Part shown: positions 26,273 through 35,782 of the stretch, in pieces
Position numbering within the stretch: position 1 is the stretch's first letter
Layout of the letters: each line of letters opens with the position of its first letter
NCBI RefSeq assembly: GCF_000169175.1
Contig: NZ_AAWS01000002.1
Location: forward strand, 62,001 to 126,000
Length of the DNA: 64,000 bases
Origin: Microscilla marina ATCC 23134
GTDB taxonomy: Bacteria; Bacteroidota; Bacteroidia; Cytophagales; Microscillaceae
Direction of reading: 5' to 3'
Translations under genes and position numbers: made by a program
Notes under the pieces: model-generated
What the model was told of the DNA's origin: nothing
Databases searched by the model: none
Seen by the model: the letters and a program-made list of their open reading frames with translations, nothing else

Positions 26273-29200
26273 ATGAATACAAAAAACATAGAAGCTTTAC
26301 AGCAAAAAATACAGACAATTGCCCAGCAAAAAAACACAGACATTTGTCTTGCCTGTCAGCTTGCCCTTAAGCTCACTTCTGCTGGTTTTGCCTCGGTCAA
26401 ACCTTGGTTTGAGGCTTGGGTAGCCCAATTGCCCCAACTGTCTTATGAAACCCAGGTAGCATTAAGCGAAGTGTGGCATTGCCATGCATCGGTAGACGAT
26501 TTTTTTGATCCAGATGACTTATCATTGATTTTGGCAGTAAGGCTCAAGTGGTGGCAAACCTGGTTGGCTGTGGCGCCTGAGCAAGCCATGCAAGGCAAAG
26601 ACAAACACTTGTTAGCTAAAGCCTTGCACACGTTGCAACCCCGTAGTAAAGCCAGCCATGAAACCTTGCTAAAGGTGTTGATGGCAGAGGATAAACCCTG
26701 GAGCACCACTTTGATTTACCTGTTGCGTTTGGGTATTGGGCAGGCGTTGCTGTCTTATGAGATGCTTTGCGAAGCAATACTTTATTTGTTGAAACATGCA
26801 GACCATTGGCAGCTTCAGGCAGTGTATGGCTTGTTGAAAGACTTTTACTTTTGCTTTGAGCAATGTCCAGAAGTAGCCTGTAGAAAACTGATGAACCGGG
26901 GACCAAAGTTTGAAGTGCTGGGCTTGAAAATACTTGCCCTGTGGAGAGCCCACCCTTTGTTTGATGAAGTAATAAAAGAGCCACAATGGAGCATCGATAC
27001 AAAACTAGTGGCATTAGAGGTATTATCGGCGCAAGCCACTCCCCATTTGGCCGATACGCTGGTGCAGTGGTTGAGGGTGTATACTGCCCATAGCGAAGCA
27101 CTGCTTGAGCACTTGTTGGCGATGGCTTACGATGGGGTATTTTGCCATGAGGCGCAGATGACATCGTTGTTACATTTTTACTTTGCTTATGATATTTTAT
27201 CTGCCCGGCAACTGGCTATATTGTTGCACGGCAGGTTTGAGCAAAAACTGGCAGGGTACGCAGCACATCATCCTGTTACTCCAAAAAAGTGGATTGCTCT
27301 ATTGGCAGCATTGAAGAGTGATCCAGCAAAAAAAATGCTGCACGAACTTTTGCAAGACAATCGTTATCCCAATCATTTTGAGCAACTTGTGCGGGCGTTG
27401 GTTGAGCTGGATTATCACCCTGCTGAAGACACCCTCCTGGCTTATGTTTCGGTGCATCCTACGGCTTGTCTGAGTGCTTTGCAGCGTTTGGGTGGGGCAA
27501 AAACTGTAGCCTACCTTAAGCAGGTATTGCAGATGGAAGGAGAAAAAAAACGCCTGCCCTCGTTTGAAGCCCAAGCCTTGCCCTTGTTGTTACAATTGGC
27601 TGACAACCCTGCGCCGATTTATGAGTATTTGCAGGCGCACCAACTGCCCGGACGTTTTGAGCTATTACCTTACTTGTGTGAACCATTACACCCAAGTGCT
27701 CAGCCTTTTTTGCTGAGCGCGCTTGATCAACCAGTCGTTGATACCCAAACTGAAGCCCTGCGTCAGTTGGCACAACAAGGCAATGCAGAGGTGTTGCCCT
27801 TGGTAATAAAAAAACTGGGAAACACCAACGAAGACATACAAATGGCTGCCTGGCAATGTGCCCAGGTGCTTGCTCAACGCATTGCCAGGCGTACCCCACC
27901 GGGTAGTAAAGAGGCCAACCAATTACTGGCAGAGTCCATACTTGCCAGGTTGCCACAAGTACAGGCATCAGCGGTGCTACAGCGGTATTTGGGCTACCTG
28001 ACCGAATGTATAGATCATCGTTTTGACATAGGTTTGCTCGAAGGAATAGCCGCCTCTAAAGATCCCCACGTGCTTAAATTTTATATTGCCTGTTTGGGAG
28101 CAAGTCATCAACCCAAAGCATTTTACCTGATCAGGCGTTTTTTGCACCCCAACCAAGATATTTTTACTTTGCGCCAAGCACTGATTGCCCTGACTCAAAT
28201 GCCAGAAGGCAATCACGAAAAGGAGGTCATCGCTTTGTTGCGACACCGCAATATGAACATTAAAAAAACAGCGGTAGCGTATTTGAAAACACATGGTACC
28301 CAACAATGTGTGTGGCCACTTACCCAGTTGTTGATGAATAATGATAATTCGGGGTTGCGTTCCACTATTATCTCAGTATTGCAGGGCATTCTGGGGGCAA
28401 ATATGCCTTTTGTGTTATTGCACGAGCTGTCGATAGCAAACTCGCCTATCAAGCAACGTTTTTTGAGTTATACCCTTGCCGATTTGTGCCCACCCGAACA
28501 ATTGGTGCAGTTTGCGACCAACTACCCATTGTTTGATTTGCCTTCTGACCTTAAACAGGAACACGACATAGAAAATGCCCGCCAACTTGAGCAATGGGTA
28601 AAGCAATGGTATGAATCGCAAGCAAGTCTACGTCAATTGCTCAGCGAAGTGACTGATTTGCGCAAAGCTATAGACAATGAACCTGCCTTGCTCAATGCCT
28701 TGCCTGCAACGCGTGAACTGATGGGCAATTATTTGAGAAGCCTTACTACAAAGCCGCATGACTTGGCTACCTGGTGTACACTGATGTATCAGCATGAGCT
28801 AACCTTGACTGATGAAGAAGCTCGTTTGCTATATGCCAACGCCAGTGGAGGTGCCAAAAGCTGGGGTTGGGAGGTGTTAAGTTTAAACGAAACACAAGAA
28901 ACCCTGGAGTGGCACAATTTGCTACACTATAAGAACCCTCCTGAGCTGATATTTTTACTGCGTTATTTTATTCCCCGAAAGGGGCTAAAGGCGGTGCTGG
29001 ATCATTGGCTCAATGCAGGTAGAAATGTGGCAACTATCCGAAAGTTATTGGATGCATCGGGGATGGTGTCAAAGCACTTGACAGCAGTATTGCTTGAGCT
29101 GTATGAGGCTCCTGCCGTAAAAAATCAGACCACAAAAAGTCAAGCAAAACAAGAGCAACAAGTAGCCTTGGCAGATTGGCTCTTGTCGGTAGTGGGCAAG

Positions 29201-30844
29201 TCGGCTTATTGGGTACAGCAAATGCTGTTTAAACGTGCCAGCCTTGGGCAGCAAGTACATTTGTGGGGGCTGATGGAGGCAGCAGAGCAATCGCTTTTGG
29301 TAGAGGAAGCTCTGAATTTGTACAAAAAATGCAGCGTTGAGGAGCAAGACACTTTGTTGGGCAGGCTTAAAAAAGTGGCACAACATCCGGCATTGATCCA
29401 GCTAAGTTTTGAAGAATATCTTCAGGGCAAACCGCTTACTTTTTGGCAGCACCAACCACTTGACCCCACCCAAATACAACAATTGACTTGTCACCCCAAT
29501 GCCCTGAAGTACCTACAGCAGCGAAGCGACTTTTCGCCTTTTGGCAATGATTTGTTGCGACAATTGTTGCAGAGTACCCAAGTAGCCAATGAGACCATAA
29601 AAGAAGATACACATTGGGCGTTGCAACGTAACTTTGCCTTGTTATCTGCCGAAAGGCAATGGCAAATATTACAGCCTTTGCTTGATGAAGGGGCGTGGCA
29701 TTGGCTGAACTGGATTAAAGAGGTGGCACCAATAGCCCCTGACCTATTGGACATGCTGAAGCGGGCAAATACCGAGGGATGCATTTATATATTGACCTGG
29801 TTGCAAAGTTTGCCCGGTACCTTGTTTTGTCCAGGGTTGTCTTCAGTATTGCTTGAGCTTTGTACCCAACTGCCTCACCCTTTGCCCGCTGTGCAGGTAT
29901 TATGTAGGTTGCCCGCCCTGCCTTCGTTAGCCAATGATTTTGCGGGAGTGTTTGCAGGGTACGATGTACACCTCAAAACCGAGGTATTGACTTGGTTGCT
30001 TGCTCAGCTAGAGCGGCAAGGCTCCCCACCAAAGGCTATGATCAAAGCCCTGCGGCAGCATTGTATGGAGTCGATGCATGAGATATTGTTATGGCAGATA
30101 GATATACAACACACAGACTATGAGGTTGTAGACGAAGTGGAAAATGCGCTGCAATCGCTTAAGAAGTTAGCAAAAACAGCTGTCACTGAAGCCGTGCAAT
30201 GCTTGCAATATATGGCAACGCAAATGGCAAGGTTTAGCCCTCGCCAACAGTTGCACTGGCTTGCAGAGTTGTATGCCTACCCGGTAGTGGCACCAACGGT
30301 TACCCAACTCATTACTCAAGTCTTTGCCCAAGAGTTGCTGGCACTTACTTTTTTGCCCGCCCAAGCCAAGGCAGATTTTGAAAAACGTTTTTGTGAGGCA
30401 GTAAAAACACAGCAATTCGCTGATGGTCAGATAGTGCGCAAAGCATTGAAAAACTTTTCCGAAGACTCACCACCTGTGGTCAATGAGTTGATGGAATACA
30501 TTGTTTTTCATGAAAAATACCGTGACCTGAAAGTGTTATGCCTCCGTTTGCTTAAGAAGACTTTGCCCCAGGCAGACTATCTGGAGCTTTGTTTTAAACT
30601 GTTGCATACCGATCATTTAGATTTGTTAAAAACTGCAGTTCGTACCCTTACTTTTGCGCATTATACACAAGCTATACCACACTTTATCAAGCTACTTTTT
30701 CACAAAGACAAAAGCATTGGGCAAGCAGCCCAAAATGCTTTGCTCCATCAGAGAGAGGCAGCCATTGAGCAGCTTGAGATTGAATTGCCCCGGCAACGTC
30801 CCGATAGAAGAAAGGTATTGGAGCGGGTACTGGCTTTGTTTTAA
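26273..30844 (+). CDS. Giant HEAT-repeat protein
   Basis: This 1523-residue, Leu/Gln/Ala-rich, almost entirely helical protein has repeated helix pairs of about 30-40 residues. Examples are HPSAQPFLLSALDQP followed by EALRQLAQQGNAEVLPLVIKKL, and NIKKTAVAYLKTHG. They recur up to the C-terminus (AVRTLTFAHYTQAIPHFIKL). No enzymatic motif, signal peptide or membrane segment is visible, so it is probably a cytoplasmic scaffold. The start at 26273 is preferred over 26249 because the extra eight codons read like leader. The role is unknown and no functional partner adjoins it. Confidence 0.7.
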   Translation: MNTKNIEALQQKIQTIAQQKNTDICLACQLALKLTSAGFASVKPWFEAWVAQLPQLSYETQVALSEVWHCHASVDDFFDPDDLSLILAVRLKWWQTWLAVAPEQAMQGKDKHLLAKALHTLQPRSKASHETLLKVLMAEDKPWSTTLIYLLRLGIGQALLSYEMLCEAILYLLKHADHWQLQAVYGLLKDFYFCFEQCPEVACRKLMNRGPKFEVLGLKILALWRAHPLFDEVIKEPQWSIDTKLVALEVLSAQATPHLADTLVQWLRVYTAHSEALLEHLLAMAYDGVFCHEAQMTSLLHFYFAYDILSARQLAILLHGRFEQKLAGYAAHHPVTPKKWIALLAALKSDPAKKMLHELLQDNRYPNHFEQLVRALVELDYHPAEDTLLAYVSVHPTACLSALQRLGGAKTVAYLKQVLQMEGEKKRLPSFEAQALPLLLQLADNPAPIYEYLQAHQLPGRFELLPYLCEPLHPSAQPFLLSALDQPVVDTQTEALRQLAQQGNAEVLPLVIKKLGNTNEDIQMAAWQCAQVLAQRIARRTPPGSKEANQLLAESILARLPQVQASAVLQRYLGYLTECIDHRFDIGLLEGIAASKDPHVLKFYIACLGASHQPKAFYLIRRFLHPNQDIFTLRQALIALTQMPEGNHEKEVIALLRHRNMNIKKTAVAYLKTHGTQQCVWPLTQLLMNNDNSGLRSTIISVLQGILGANMPFVLLHELSIANSPIKQRFLSYTLADLCPPEQLVQFATNYPLFDLPSDLKQEHDIENARQLEQWVKQWYESQASLRQLLSEVTDLRKAIDNEPALLNALPATRELMGNYLRSLTTKPHDLATWCTLMYQHELTLTDEEARLLYANASGGAKSWGWEVLSLNETQETLEWHNLLHYKNPPELIFLLRYFIPRKGLKAVLDHWLNAGRNVATIRKLLDASGMVSKHLTAVLLELYEAPAVKNQTTKSQAKQEQQVALADWLLSVVGKSAYWVQQMLFKRASLGQQVHLWGLMEAAEQSLLVEEALNLYKKCSVEEQDTLLGRLKKVAQHPALIQLSFEEYLQGKPLTFWQHQPLDPTQIQQLTCHPNALKYLQQRSDFSPFGNDLLRQLLQSTQVANETIKEDTHWALQRNFALLSAERQWQILQPLLDEGAWHWLNWIKEVAPIAPDLLDMLKRANTEGCIYILTWLQSLPGTLFCPGLSSVLLELCTQLPHPLPAVQVLCRLPALPSLANDFAGVFAGYDVHLKTEVLTWLLAQLERQGSPPKAMIKALRQHCMESMHEILLWQIDIQHTDYEVVDEVENALQSLKKLAKTAVTEAVQCLQYMATQMARFSPRQQLHWLAELYAYPVVAPTVTQLITQVFAQELLALTFLPAQAKADFEKRFCEAVKTQQFADGQIVRKALKNFSEDSPPVVNELMEYIVFHEKYRDLKVLCLRLLKKTLPQADYLELCFKLLHTDHLDLLKTAVRTLTFAHYTQAIPHFIKLLFHKDKSIGQAAQNALLHQREAAIEQLEIELPRQRPDRRKVLERVLALF

Positions 30845-30864
30845 GCCCTAGACAATGCGTCATT

Positions 30865-30944
30865 AGGGGCGCCAAGCGATGAAATTTACTACGCTAGGGC
30901 AACCATAAAGAATTGCCCCTACAAAAGGCATTTGAATGGGTTTT
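30865..30944. repeat. 80-bp direct repeat, left copy
   Basis: It runs from AGGGGCGCCAAGCGATGAAA to GGCATTTGAATGGGTTTTG and is nearly identical to 31359-31438. It is itself hairpin-forming: AGGGGC pairs with GCCCCT, and GGGCAA with TTGCCC inside it. Confidence 0.8.
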
Positions 30945-31016
30945 GATGCTGCTCTTACGCCGTTGCTTGTGTCTTCACAAGCAACCAAAAGTGCGTCATT
31001 AATAATCGCAGAACAA

Positions 31017-31250
31017 CCTTCTACGTAGGTTAAACGCACTATTATCATTTGGAAACTATTTCTCACACAAATGATATGTTTTACAATAGGCAGAGTATCA
31101 AAAAAAACTTAGTTAAATGACATAGTCCTTAAAACTCCGAAAAAGTCGGATAATCTTGAGCAACATTTACTAATCAGGATTAGATTTATGTGGTTCTTAT
31201 GCCTATAAATATGAACATTTTTTCATAGTGCGTTTAACCTACCTTCTACG
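31017..31250. mobile_element. MITE with 17-bp perfect TIRs and 9-bp target duplication
   Basis: The element proper is 31026-31241 (216 bp). It starts TAGGTTAAACGCACTAT and ends with the exact reverse complement ATAGTGCGTTTAACCTA. Both sides are flanked by the direct repeat CCTTCTACG (31017-31025 and 31242-31250), a target-site duplication. The interior is AT-rich, non-coding and holds two small hairpins (TCCGA/TCGGA, CTAATC/GATTAG). It encodes no transposase and needs one elsewhere. Perfect TIRs and an intact duplication suggest recent insertion. Confidence 0.85.
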
Positions 31251-31358
31251 CTTGTTTTTCGGAATATTGAAAAGTACCTTCAGGTGCTGGAGTCGGAATC
31301 GGGGTCGGTTGTCAGAAGGCTTGGATGAATGGAAGCATCCAAACCTCTCAAAATACTA

Positions 31359-31438
31359 AGGGGCGCCAAGCGATGAAATTTACTACGCTAGGGCAACCAT
31401 AAAGGATTGCCCCTACAAAAGGCATTTGAATGGGTTTT
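31359..31438. repeat. 80-bp direct repeat, right copy
   Basis: It matches 30865-30944 except for a few bases (AAGG in place of AAGA before ATTGCCCC). With the left copy it brackets the MITE and could allow deletion of the roughly 490 nt between them by recombination. The rest of the 31439-31670 gap shows no gene. Confidence 0.8.
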
Positions 31439-31670
31439 TTGGTTTGTTTTTTTAGCTACAGAAAATCCATGATCCTCCGAGGGCAAGCTCAGAGTTATGA
31501 ACCGAACTTGATTCAAGGAAATGAACGGATGCCTGAGGGAAACGAAACCAGGTTTTACTCTACAACTCAGCAGATTAGCAGCTATTTTTATGCTGTAAAA
31601 CTATCAAAAAAATCAAGGCTTATCTGCTATAAAAAAGTGTACAGTTTCAAGTAATAGCTTGATTGTATTG

Positions 31671-32288
31671 TTACAAGCTAAAGTAAAACAGTTGAGGCTT
31701 GGAACCACGTACTTTCCAGGCAATGATTTGCTCTGGTTCTACTTTAATCATAAGTTCTCTTACATGGTATATCTGGCTGTATTTGTCAGAAACCTGGGGA
31801 AGCATAAATTCCTCTATTTTGCCATTTTGTTCCTCCCTGATGGCTTGCTGTACATGGGCTGCCAGGTGAATATTTTGCCATGGTCGGGTTTGTGTCTCTC
31901 GCCAAAACAAAGCCCGTTGCATGAGGTATTTGGTGAAGTTTTCGGCAACGGGCGCATAATCTTTATAGTAAACTCCCCTGGCATCGAGCGCCCTGGCGTG
32001 CGAAGGGTGGCAGTCCATACAGGTAATGAGTACCCTACGGGGGTTGTCATCGTCAAAATCAAGGTCTAAAGCAGGCAAGTATTCACTGTGTTTGTGCAAG
32101 AGTCCATAAACAAAAGAGTGTGGGGGAAACTTGTGAAAGTAGCCCGCATAACGCAGTTGAAAGTCTAACAACTCATCAGTAACTTTTAGGCGGTTACGTT
32201 CAAACACTTCCTTAATTACCTGAGTATCTTTTATATAGGGCAGTCGTTGGTGTGCTGCCAGGTAGTCGGTTAAAAGTTGTGTATACAT
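31671..32288 (-). CDS. Uncharacterised soluble protein
   Basis: The 205 residues match no family I can name. The middle is acidic (LDLDFDDDNPRR) and followed by VLITCMDCHPSHARALDARG, which holds two cysteines and two histidines (C-x-x-C-H) that could bind metal. The C-terminus is mixed with QIIAWKVRG. There is no signal peptide or membrane segment. The start at 32288 is chosen over 32318. It is monocistronic between repeats and a long upstream gap. Confidence 0.55.
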   Translation of the reverse strand: MYTQLLTDYLAAHQRLPYIKDTQVIKEVFERNRLKVTDELLDFQLRYAGYFHKFPPHSFVYGLLHKHSEYLPALDLDFDDDNPRRVLITCMDCHPSHARALDARGVYYKDYAPVAENFTKYLMQRALFWRETQTRPWQNIHLAAHVQQAIREEQNGKIEEFMLPQVSDKYSQIYHVRELMIKVEPEQIIAWKVRGSKPQLFYFSL

Positions 32289-32920
32289 TTTTGTGTGTAG
32301 TTTAATAAAGTTCGTCATCTTTGGTAATATGCCCGCCCAGGAACGGAGCTTTAGCGGTTTGACTTTGGAATTTTTCTTAAAACCTGAATACTTATTTTAC
32401 CTGTTAATTAGTAAATATCGTGAGTAATAAATTGAATGTTTTCAGTGTATTTTCTTGTTGGGCCTAAATGAAAATAACGGCTTTTGCCTTTTGTCGATTT
32501 ATCATGGGTAGGTGCAGGATATACGTTCAAACTGTTAATTTTGTTAAATATGATCCAAGTCATTTTTTTTGCCCTAAAAGGGCGTCAATTTTGAGTCGCC
32601 TAACAACCTAAGTAAAATGGAAAAGATAAAGTAATCTCAAAGAAGTGCAATGATCAGAGACGATGTTCAGTGGGGGAGGTTATTTTTGTAGTTTTACTGG
32701 CCTACCTAATAAAAAATAAAACCTTGTGATTGCCAAACAAATAAAACACTGACTTTGTTGAAGGGGTGTTGCCCGATTTTTCGGGGGCTTTTGTTATACA
32801 AAATATAGTTGTTTGAAGGGGTAAAGCAAACATTTGGCAACTTTGCAGTTTGACCTTTTTGGGTGAATTACTGCATTGGAAATATAACCATAGAATACAT
32901 CTTTTTTAGAATTATCAAAA
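32289..32920. other. Intergenic gap between divergent genes
   Basis: No gene is supported. A small GCCCT/AGGGC hairpin lies at about 32570-32582. The promoters of the flanking divergent genes must lie here, but I found no clear TAnnTTTG box. Confidence 0.4.
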
Positions 32921-35761
32921 ATGGGAATAAATAAGTTTTTCAGGCTGAGTTTTGGGGGAATGGCTATAGCGTTGATGATTGCAGGTAGCATTGTGTATTG
33001 GCAAAGCATGCAGCTGCGACAGGACGTAAAACAGTTGGTAAATGTGGCAGAGCCGCTCGAAGATGCTGTCTTTAAAATAGATGTGCTCTCCTTCAAAATG
33101 TCTGATGCTGTGAAAATGCGCGCCTACTTTCAACAAGCGTCGTATGGCGACAGTGCCCTCAATATTCGAAAAGACATGGTTAATCAACTGACTAGATTTC
33201 AACAGTTTGCTGCCAAGAATAATACTATAAATAATCAAAGTAACTTCATAAAAGTATGCCAGGGTTTTGTGGGGCTTGTCGATACCATTTTGCAAAAACC
33301 AGTAGCCGACTCTTTGTCGCAAGCTGAAGCAAAGAGACTGATTTTGAGGCTCAATCAACAGCAACAAGCATTGCATCAAATGATTAATAGCCGTGTACAG
33401 CCTGCCATACAACAGCAAAACCAACAAATCTTTCGGCACGCCCAATTCAGCTCTGTTACTATAGGCTTGGTAGTCTTGGGCAGTCTTTTTTGCCTTGGCA
33501 TAGGCATATTTTGGGTATCTCGCTATGTCAGGTATTCCATCATTGAGGCTTTACTAGAGCTAAACGAGGTTTCAAAACAATTGGCTAAAGGAGTTTATGC
33601 CAAAAGGTGGGGCAATTTGCCTGTTCCGGCGAAAGCCAATAAAGAAATGGCCCAACTGTTTCGCTCTTTCAATAGAATGGCATCAGGGTTACATGTCTTT
33701 ATCAAGCAACAAAAAAAGAATAACGCCCAGTTGAGTGAAATCAACCAAAGCTTTGTAAAAGCCCAGAAAATAGCCCAGATGGGAAGCTGGGAAATTGACT
33801 TAAAAACTCAGAAAATACACTGGGATGAACAGATGTATAAAATTTATGGTTTGCCCAATAGTTTCAAGGTTACCATAGACGCCCTAAAGCAACAAGTACA
33901 CCCCAAAGACGCTCCTAAAGTGCTGAGTAAGGTAAAGCACTTGGTAGAGCACCACGCCCCTTATAAGCTTGAATACCGTATTACACCGCCCAACTCTGAT
34001 AAATGGCATTTTTTGCATTCTGAGGCAGAGGTCATTTATGACGAAAAGCAACAGCCTGTCAAAGCTATAGGGATTACCCAGGACATTTCACATCTTAAGC
34101 GTGCCAAGGGGTTGCTGGAGAGTTACCGTAAAATACTTGATAATGCCGCTATAGTAGCTACCACCGATATGCAGGGCGACATTACTTATGTAAATGACAA
34201 GTTTTGTGAAATATCGCAGTATAGCCGGGAAGAGTTAATGGGACAAAACCACCGCCTACTAAAGTCTGATGTGCACCCGTCTGCGCTCTACCAAAACCTT
34301 TGGCAAACCATTAGTCGGGGGGAGGTATGGAACGGAGAGCTTAAAAATCGGGCAAAAGACGGCTCTTTTTACTGGGTCAATGCTACCATTATGCCTTTTT
34401 TGGATGAAAAAAACAAGCCTTATATGTATATGGCGGTACGGTTTGACATTACCCTTCAGAAAAATTTTGAAACCAGGCTCAAGCAGCAAGTGCTGGAACT
34501 CAACGATTATAAATTTGCCTTAGATGCTGCCGCCATTGTAGCAATGACCGATGTGAAAGGCAAGATTACTTACGTAAATGACAAGTTTTGTGAAATATCG
34601 CAATACCACCGGGAAGAACTCATGGGGCAAGACCATCGATTGCTTAATTCGGGTGAACACCCCCCTGAATTTATCCGTGATATGTGGGTGACTATAGCCA
34701 ATGGCAAGGAATGGAGAAATGAGTTTAAAAACCGGGCAAAGGATGGTTCTTTTTATTGGGTAGATACTACCATTGTTCCTTTTTTGAACGACATAGGTAA
34801 ACCTTATATGTACCTGGCCATTAGATTTGACATTACCCATAAGAAGAAACTGGAAGAAGATTTGAGGTCTTATCAGGCACACCTGGAAGACAAAGTAAAA
34901 GCGCGCACCCTGGAGCTGGAAAACGAACGGAACCGGGTAAAAGAAATGAATGAAGAGCTGGTTACTCAAAATGAGTTGATTGCTGACAAAAACAAGAGCA
35001 TTACTGATAGTATAGAGTATGCAGTGAAAATACAGGAAGCTACCCTGCCCCAAATAAATACAATGAAAGCAGACTTGCCCGAATTGTTTATTTTGTATAA
35101 ACCCCGCGATATTGTAAGTGGTGATTTTTATTGGTTTTCTACATTGGAAAACAAGGTGGTGATTGCAGCAGTAGATTGTACCGGACACGGGGTGCCAGGG
35201 GCATTTATGAGTATGATTGGCAACCAGTTGTTGCACGATATTGTCAACGAACAGCGAATGATTGCCCCCGATGCTATACTCAATGAACTCAATGCTAAAA
35301 TCAGGGTAGCGCTTCAACAAGACGAACTCGACAACCAGGATGGGATGGACATGGCACTGTGTGTCATTGATAAACAACATCGACAAATTGAATTTGCCGG
35401 AGCTAAAAACCCGCTGGTGTACCTGCACAATGGCGAGTTACAACAGGCGAAAGGTGATCGCTCTAGCATAGGAGGTTATCAACGGGCTGGTTTTGAGTCG
35501 TTTACGAACCATACTGTGCGCATTAGCAGTTCCAATCAAACTTTTTATATGTTTTCGGATGGTTACCAAGACCAAATGGGGGGGAAGCGTGGACGCAAAT
35601 TTATGCGTAAGCGTTTATACGAAACTTTCGAAAATATTCACGATAAACCCATGAGCGAACAACACCAGGCATTAGACAAGACATTTAATGACTGGCGGGG
35701 CAATACTTGCGAACAACTCGACGATGTGTTAGTCGTAGGGTTTAGAGTGCCCTTGGTTTAA
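32921..35761 (+). CDS. Membrane PAS sensor with SpoIIE-type PP2C phosphatase
   Basis: This 946-residue protein has membrane segments at about 10-27 and 180-205 around an extracytoplasmic helical sensor. A HAMP-like linker follows, then three PAS/PAC units (about 280-390, 397-510, 520-640; two share ITYVNDKFCEISQYSREELM-type cores), a coiled coil, and a SpoIIE/PP2C domain from about 725. That domain has PRDIVSGDFYWF, AAVDCTGHGVPGAFMSM, NQDGMDMALCVID and MFSDGYQDQ, which supply the metal-binding aspartates. It should dephosphorylate an anti-sigma-factor-antagonist-like protein. STAS-like candidates lie at 37218 and 38845. Confidence 0.9.
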   Translation: MGINKFFRLSFGGMAIALMIAGSIVYWQSMQLRQDVKQLVNVAEPLEDAVFKIDVLSFKMSDAVKMRAYFQQASYGDSALNIRKDMVNQLTRFQQFAAKNNTINNQSNFIKVCQGFVGLVDTILQKPVADSLSQAEAKRLILRLNQQQQALHQMINSRVQPAIQQQNQQIFRHAQFSSVTIGLVVLGSLFCLGIGIFWVSRYVRYSIIEALLELNEVSKQLAKGVYAKRWGNLPVPAKANKEMAQLFRSFNRMASGLHVFIKQQKKNNAQLSEINQSFVKAQKIAQMGSWEIDLKTQKIHWDEQMYKIYGLPNSFKVTIDALKQQVHPKDAPKVLSKVKHLVEHHAPYKLEYRITPPNSDKWHFLHSEAEVIYDEKQQPVKAIGITQDISHLKRAKGLLESYRKILDNAAIVATTDMQGDITYVNDKFCEISQYSREELMGQNHRLLKSDVHPSALYQNLWQTISRGEVWNGELKNRAKDGSFYWVNATIMPFLDEKNKPYMYMAVRFDITLQKNFETRLKQQVLELNDYKFALDAAAIVAMTDVKGKITYVNDKFCEISQYHREELMGQDHRLLNSGEHPPEFIRDMWVTIANGKEWRNEFKNRAKDGSFYWVDTTIVPFLNDIGKPYMYLAIRFDITHKKKLEEDLRSYQAHLEDKVKARTLELENERNRVKEMNEELVTQNELIADKNKSITDSIEYAVKIQEATLPQINTMKADLPELFILYKPRDIVSGDFYWFSTLENKVVIAAVDCTGHGVPGAFMSMIGNQLLHDIVNEQRMIAPDAILNELNAKIRVALQQDELDNQDGMDMALCVIDKQHRQIEFAGAKNPLVYLHNGELQQAKGDRSSIGGYQRAGFESFTNHTVRISSSNQTFYMFSDGYQDQMGGKRGRKFMRKRLYETFENIHDKPMSEQHQALDKTFNDWRGNTCEQLDDVLVVGFRVPLV

Positions 35762-35782
35762 CGCGTTGTGGGTAGAGCGAAA

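Noticed and set aside
30865-31438. Possible CRISPR array because of direct repeats
   Set aside because: There are only two copies, of 80 bp, with a 414-bp interval occupied by a MITE; no cas genes are present.
31671-32288. Carbonic-anhydrase or cytochrome-like reading of the CMDCHPSHA motif
   Set aside because: A single C-x-x-C-H without signal peptide or other family motifs is not enough.
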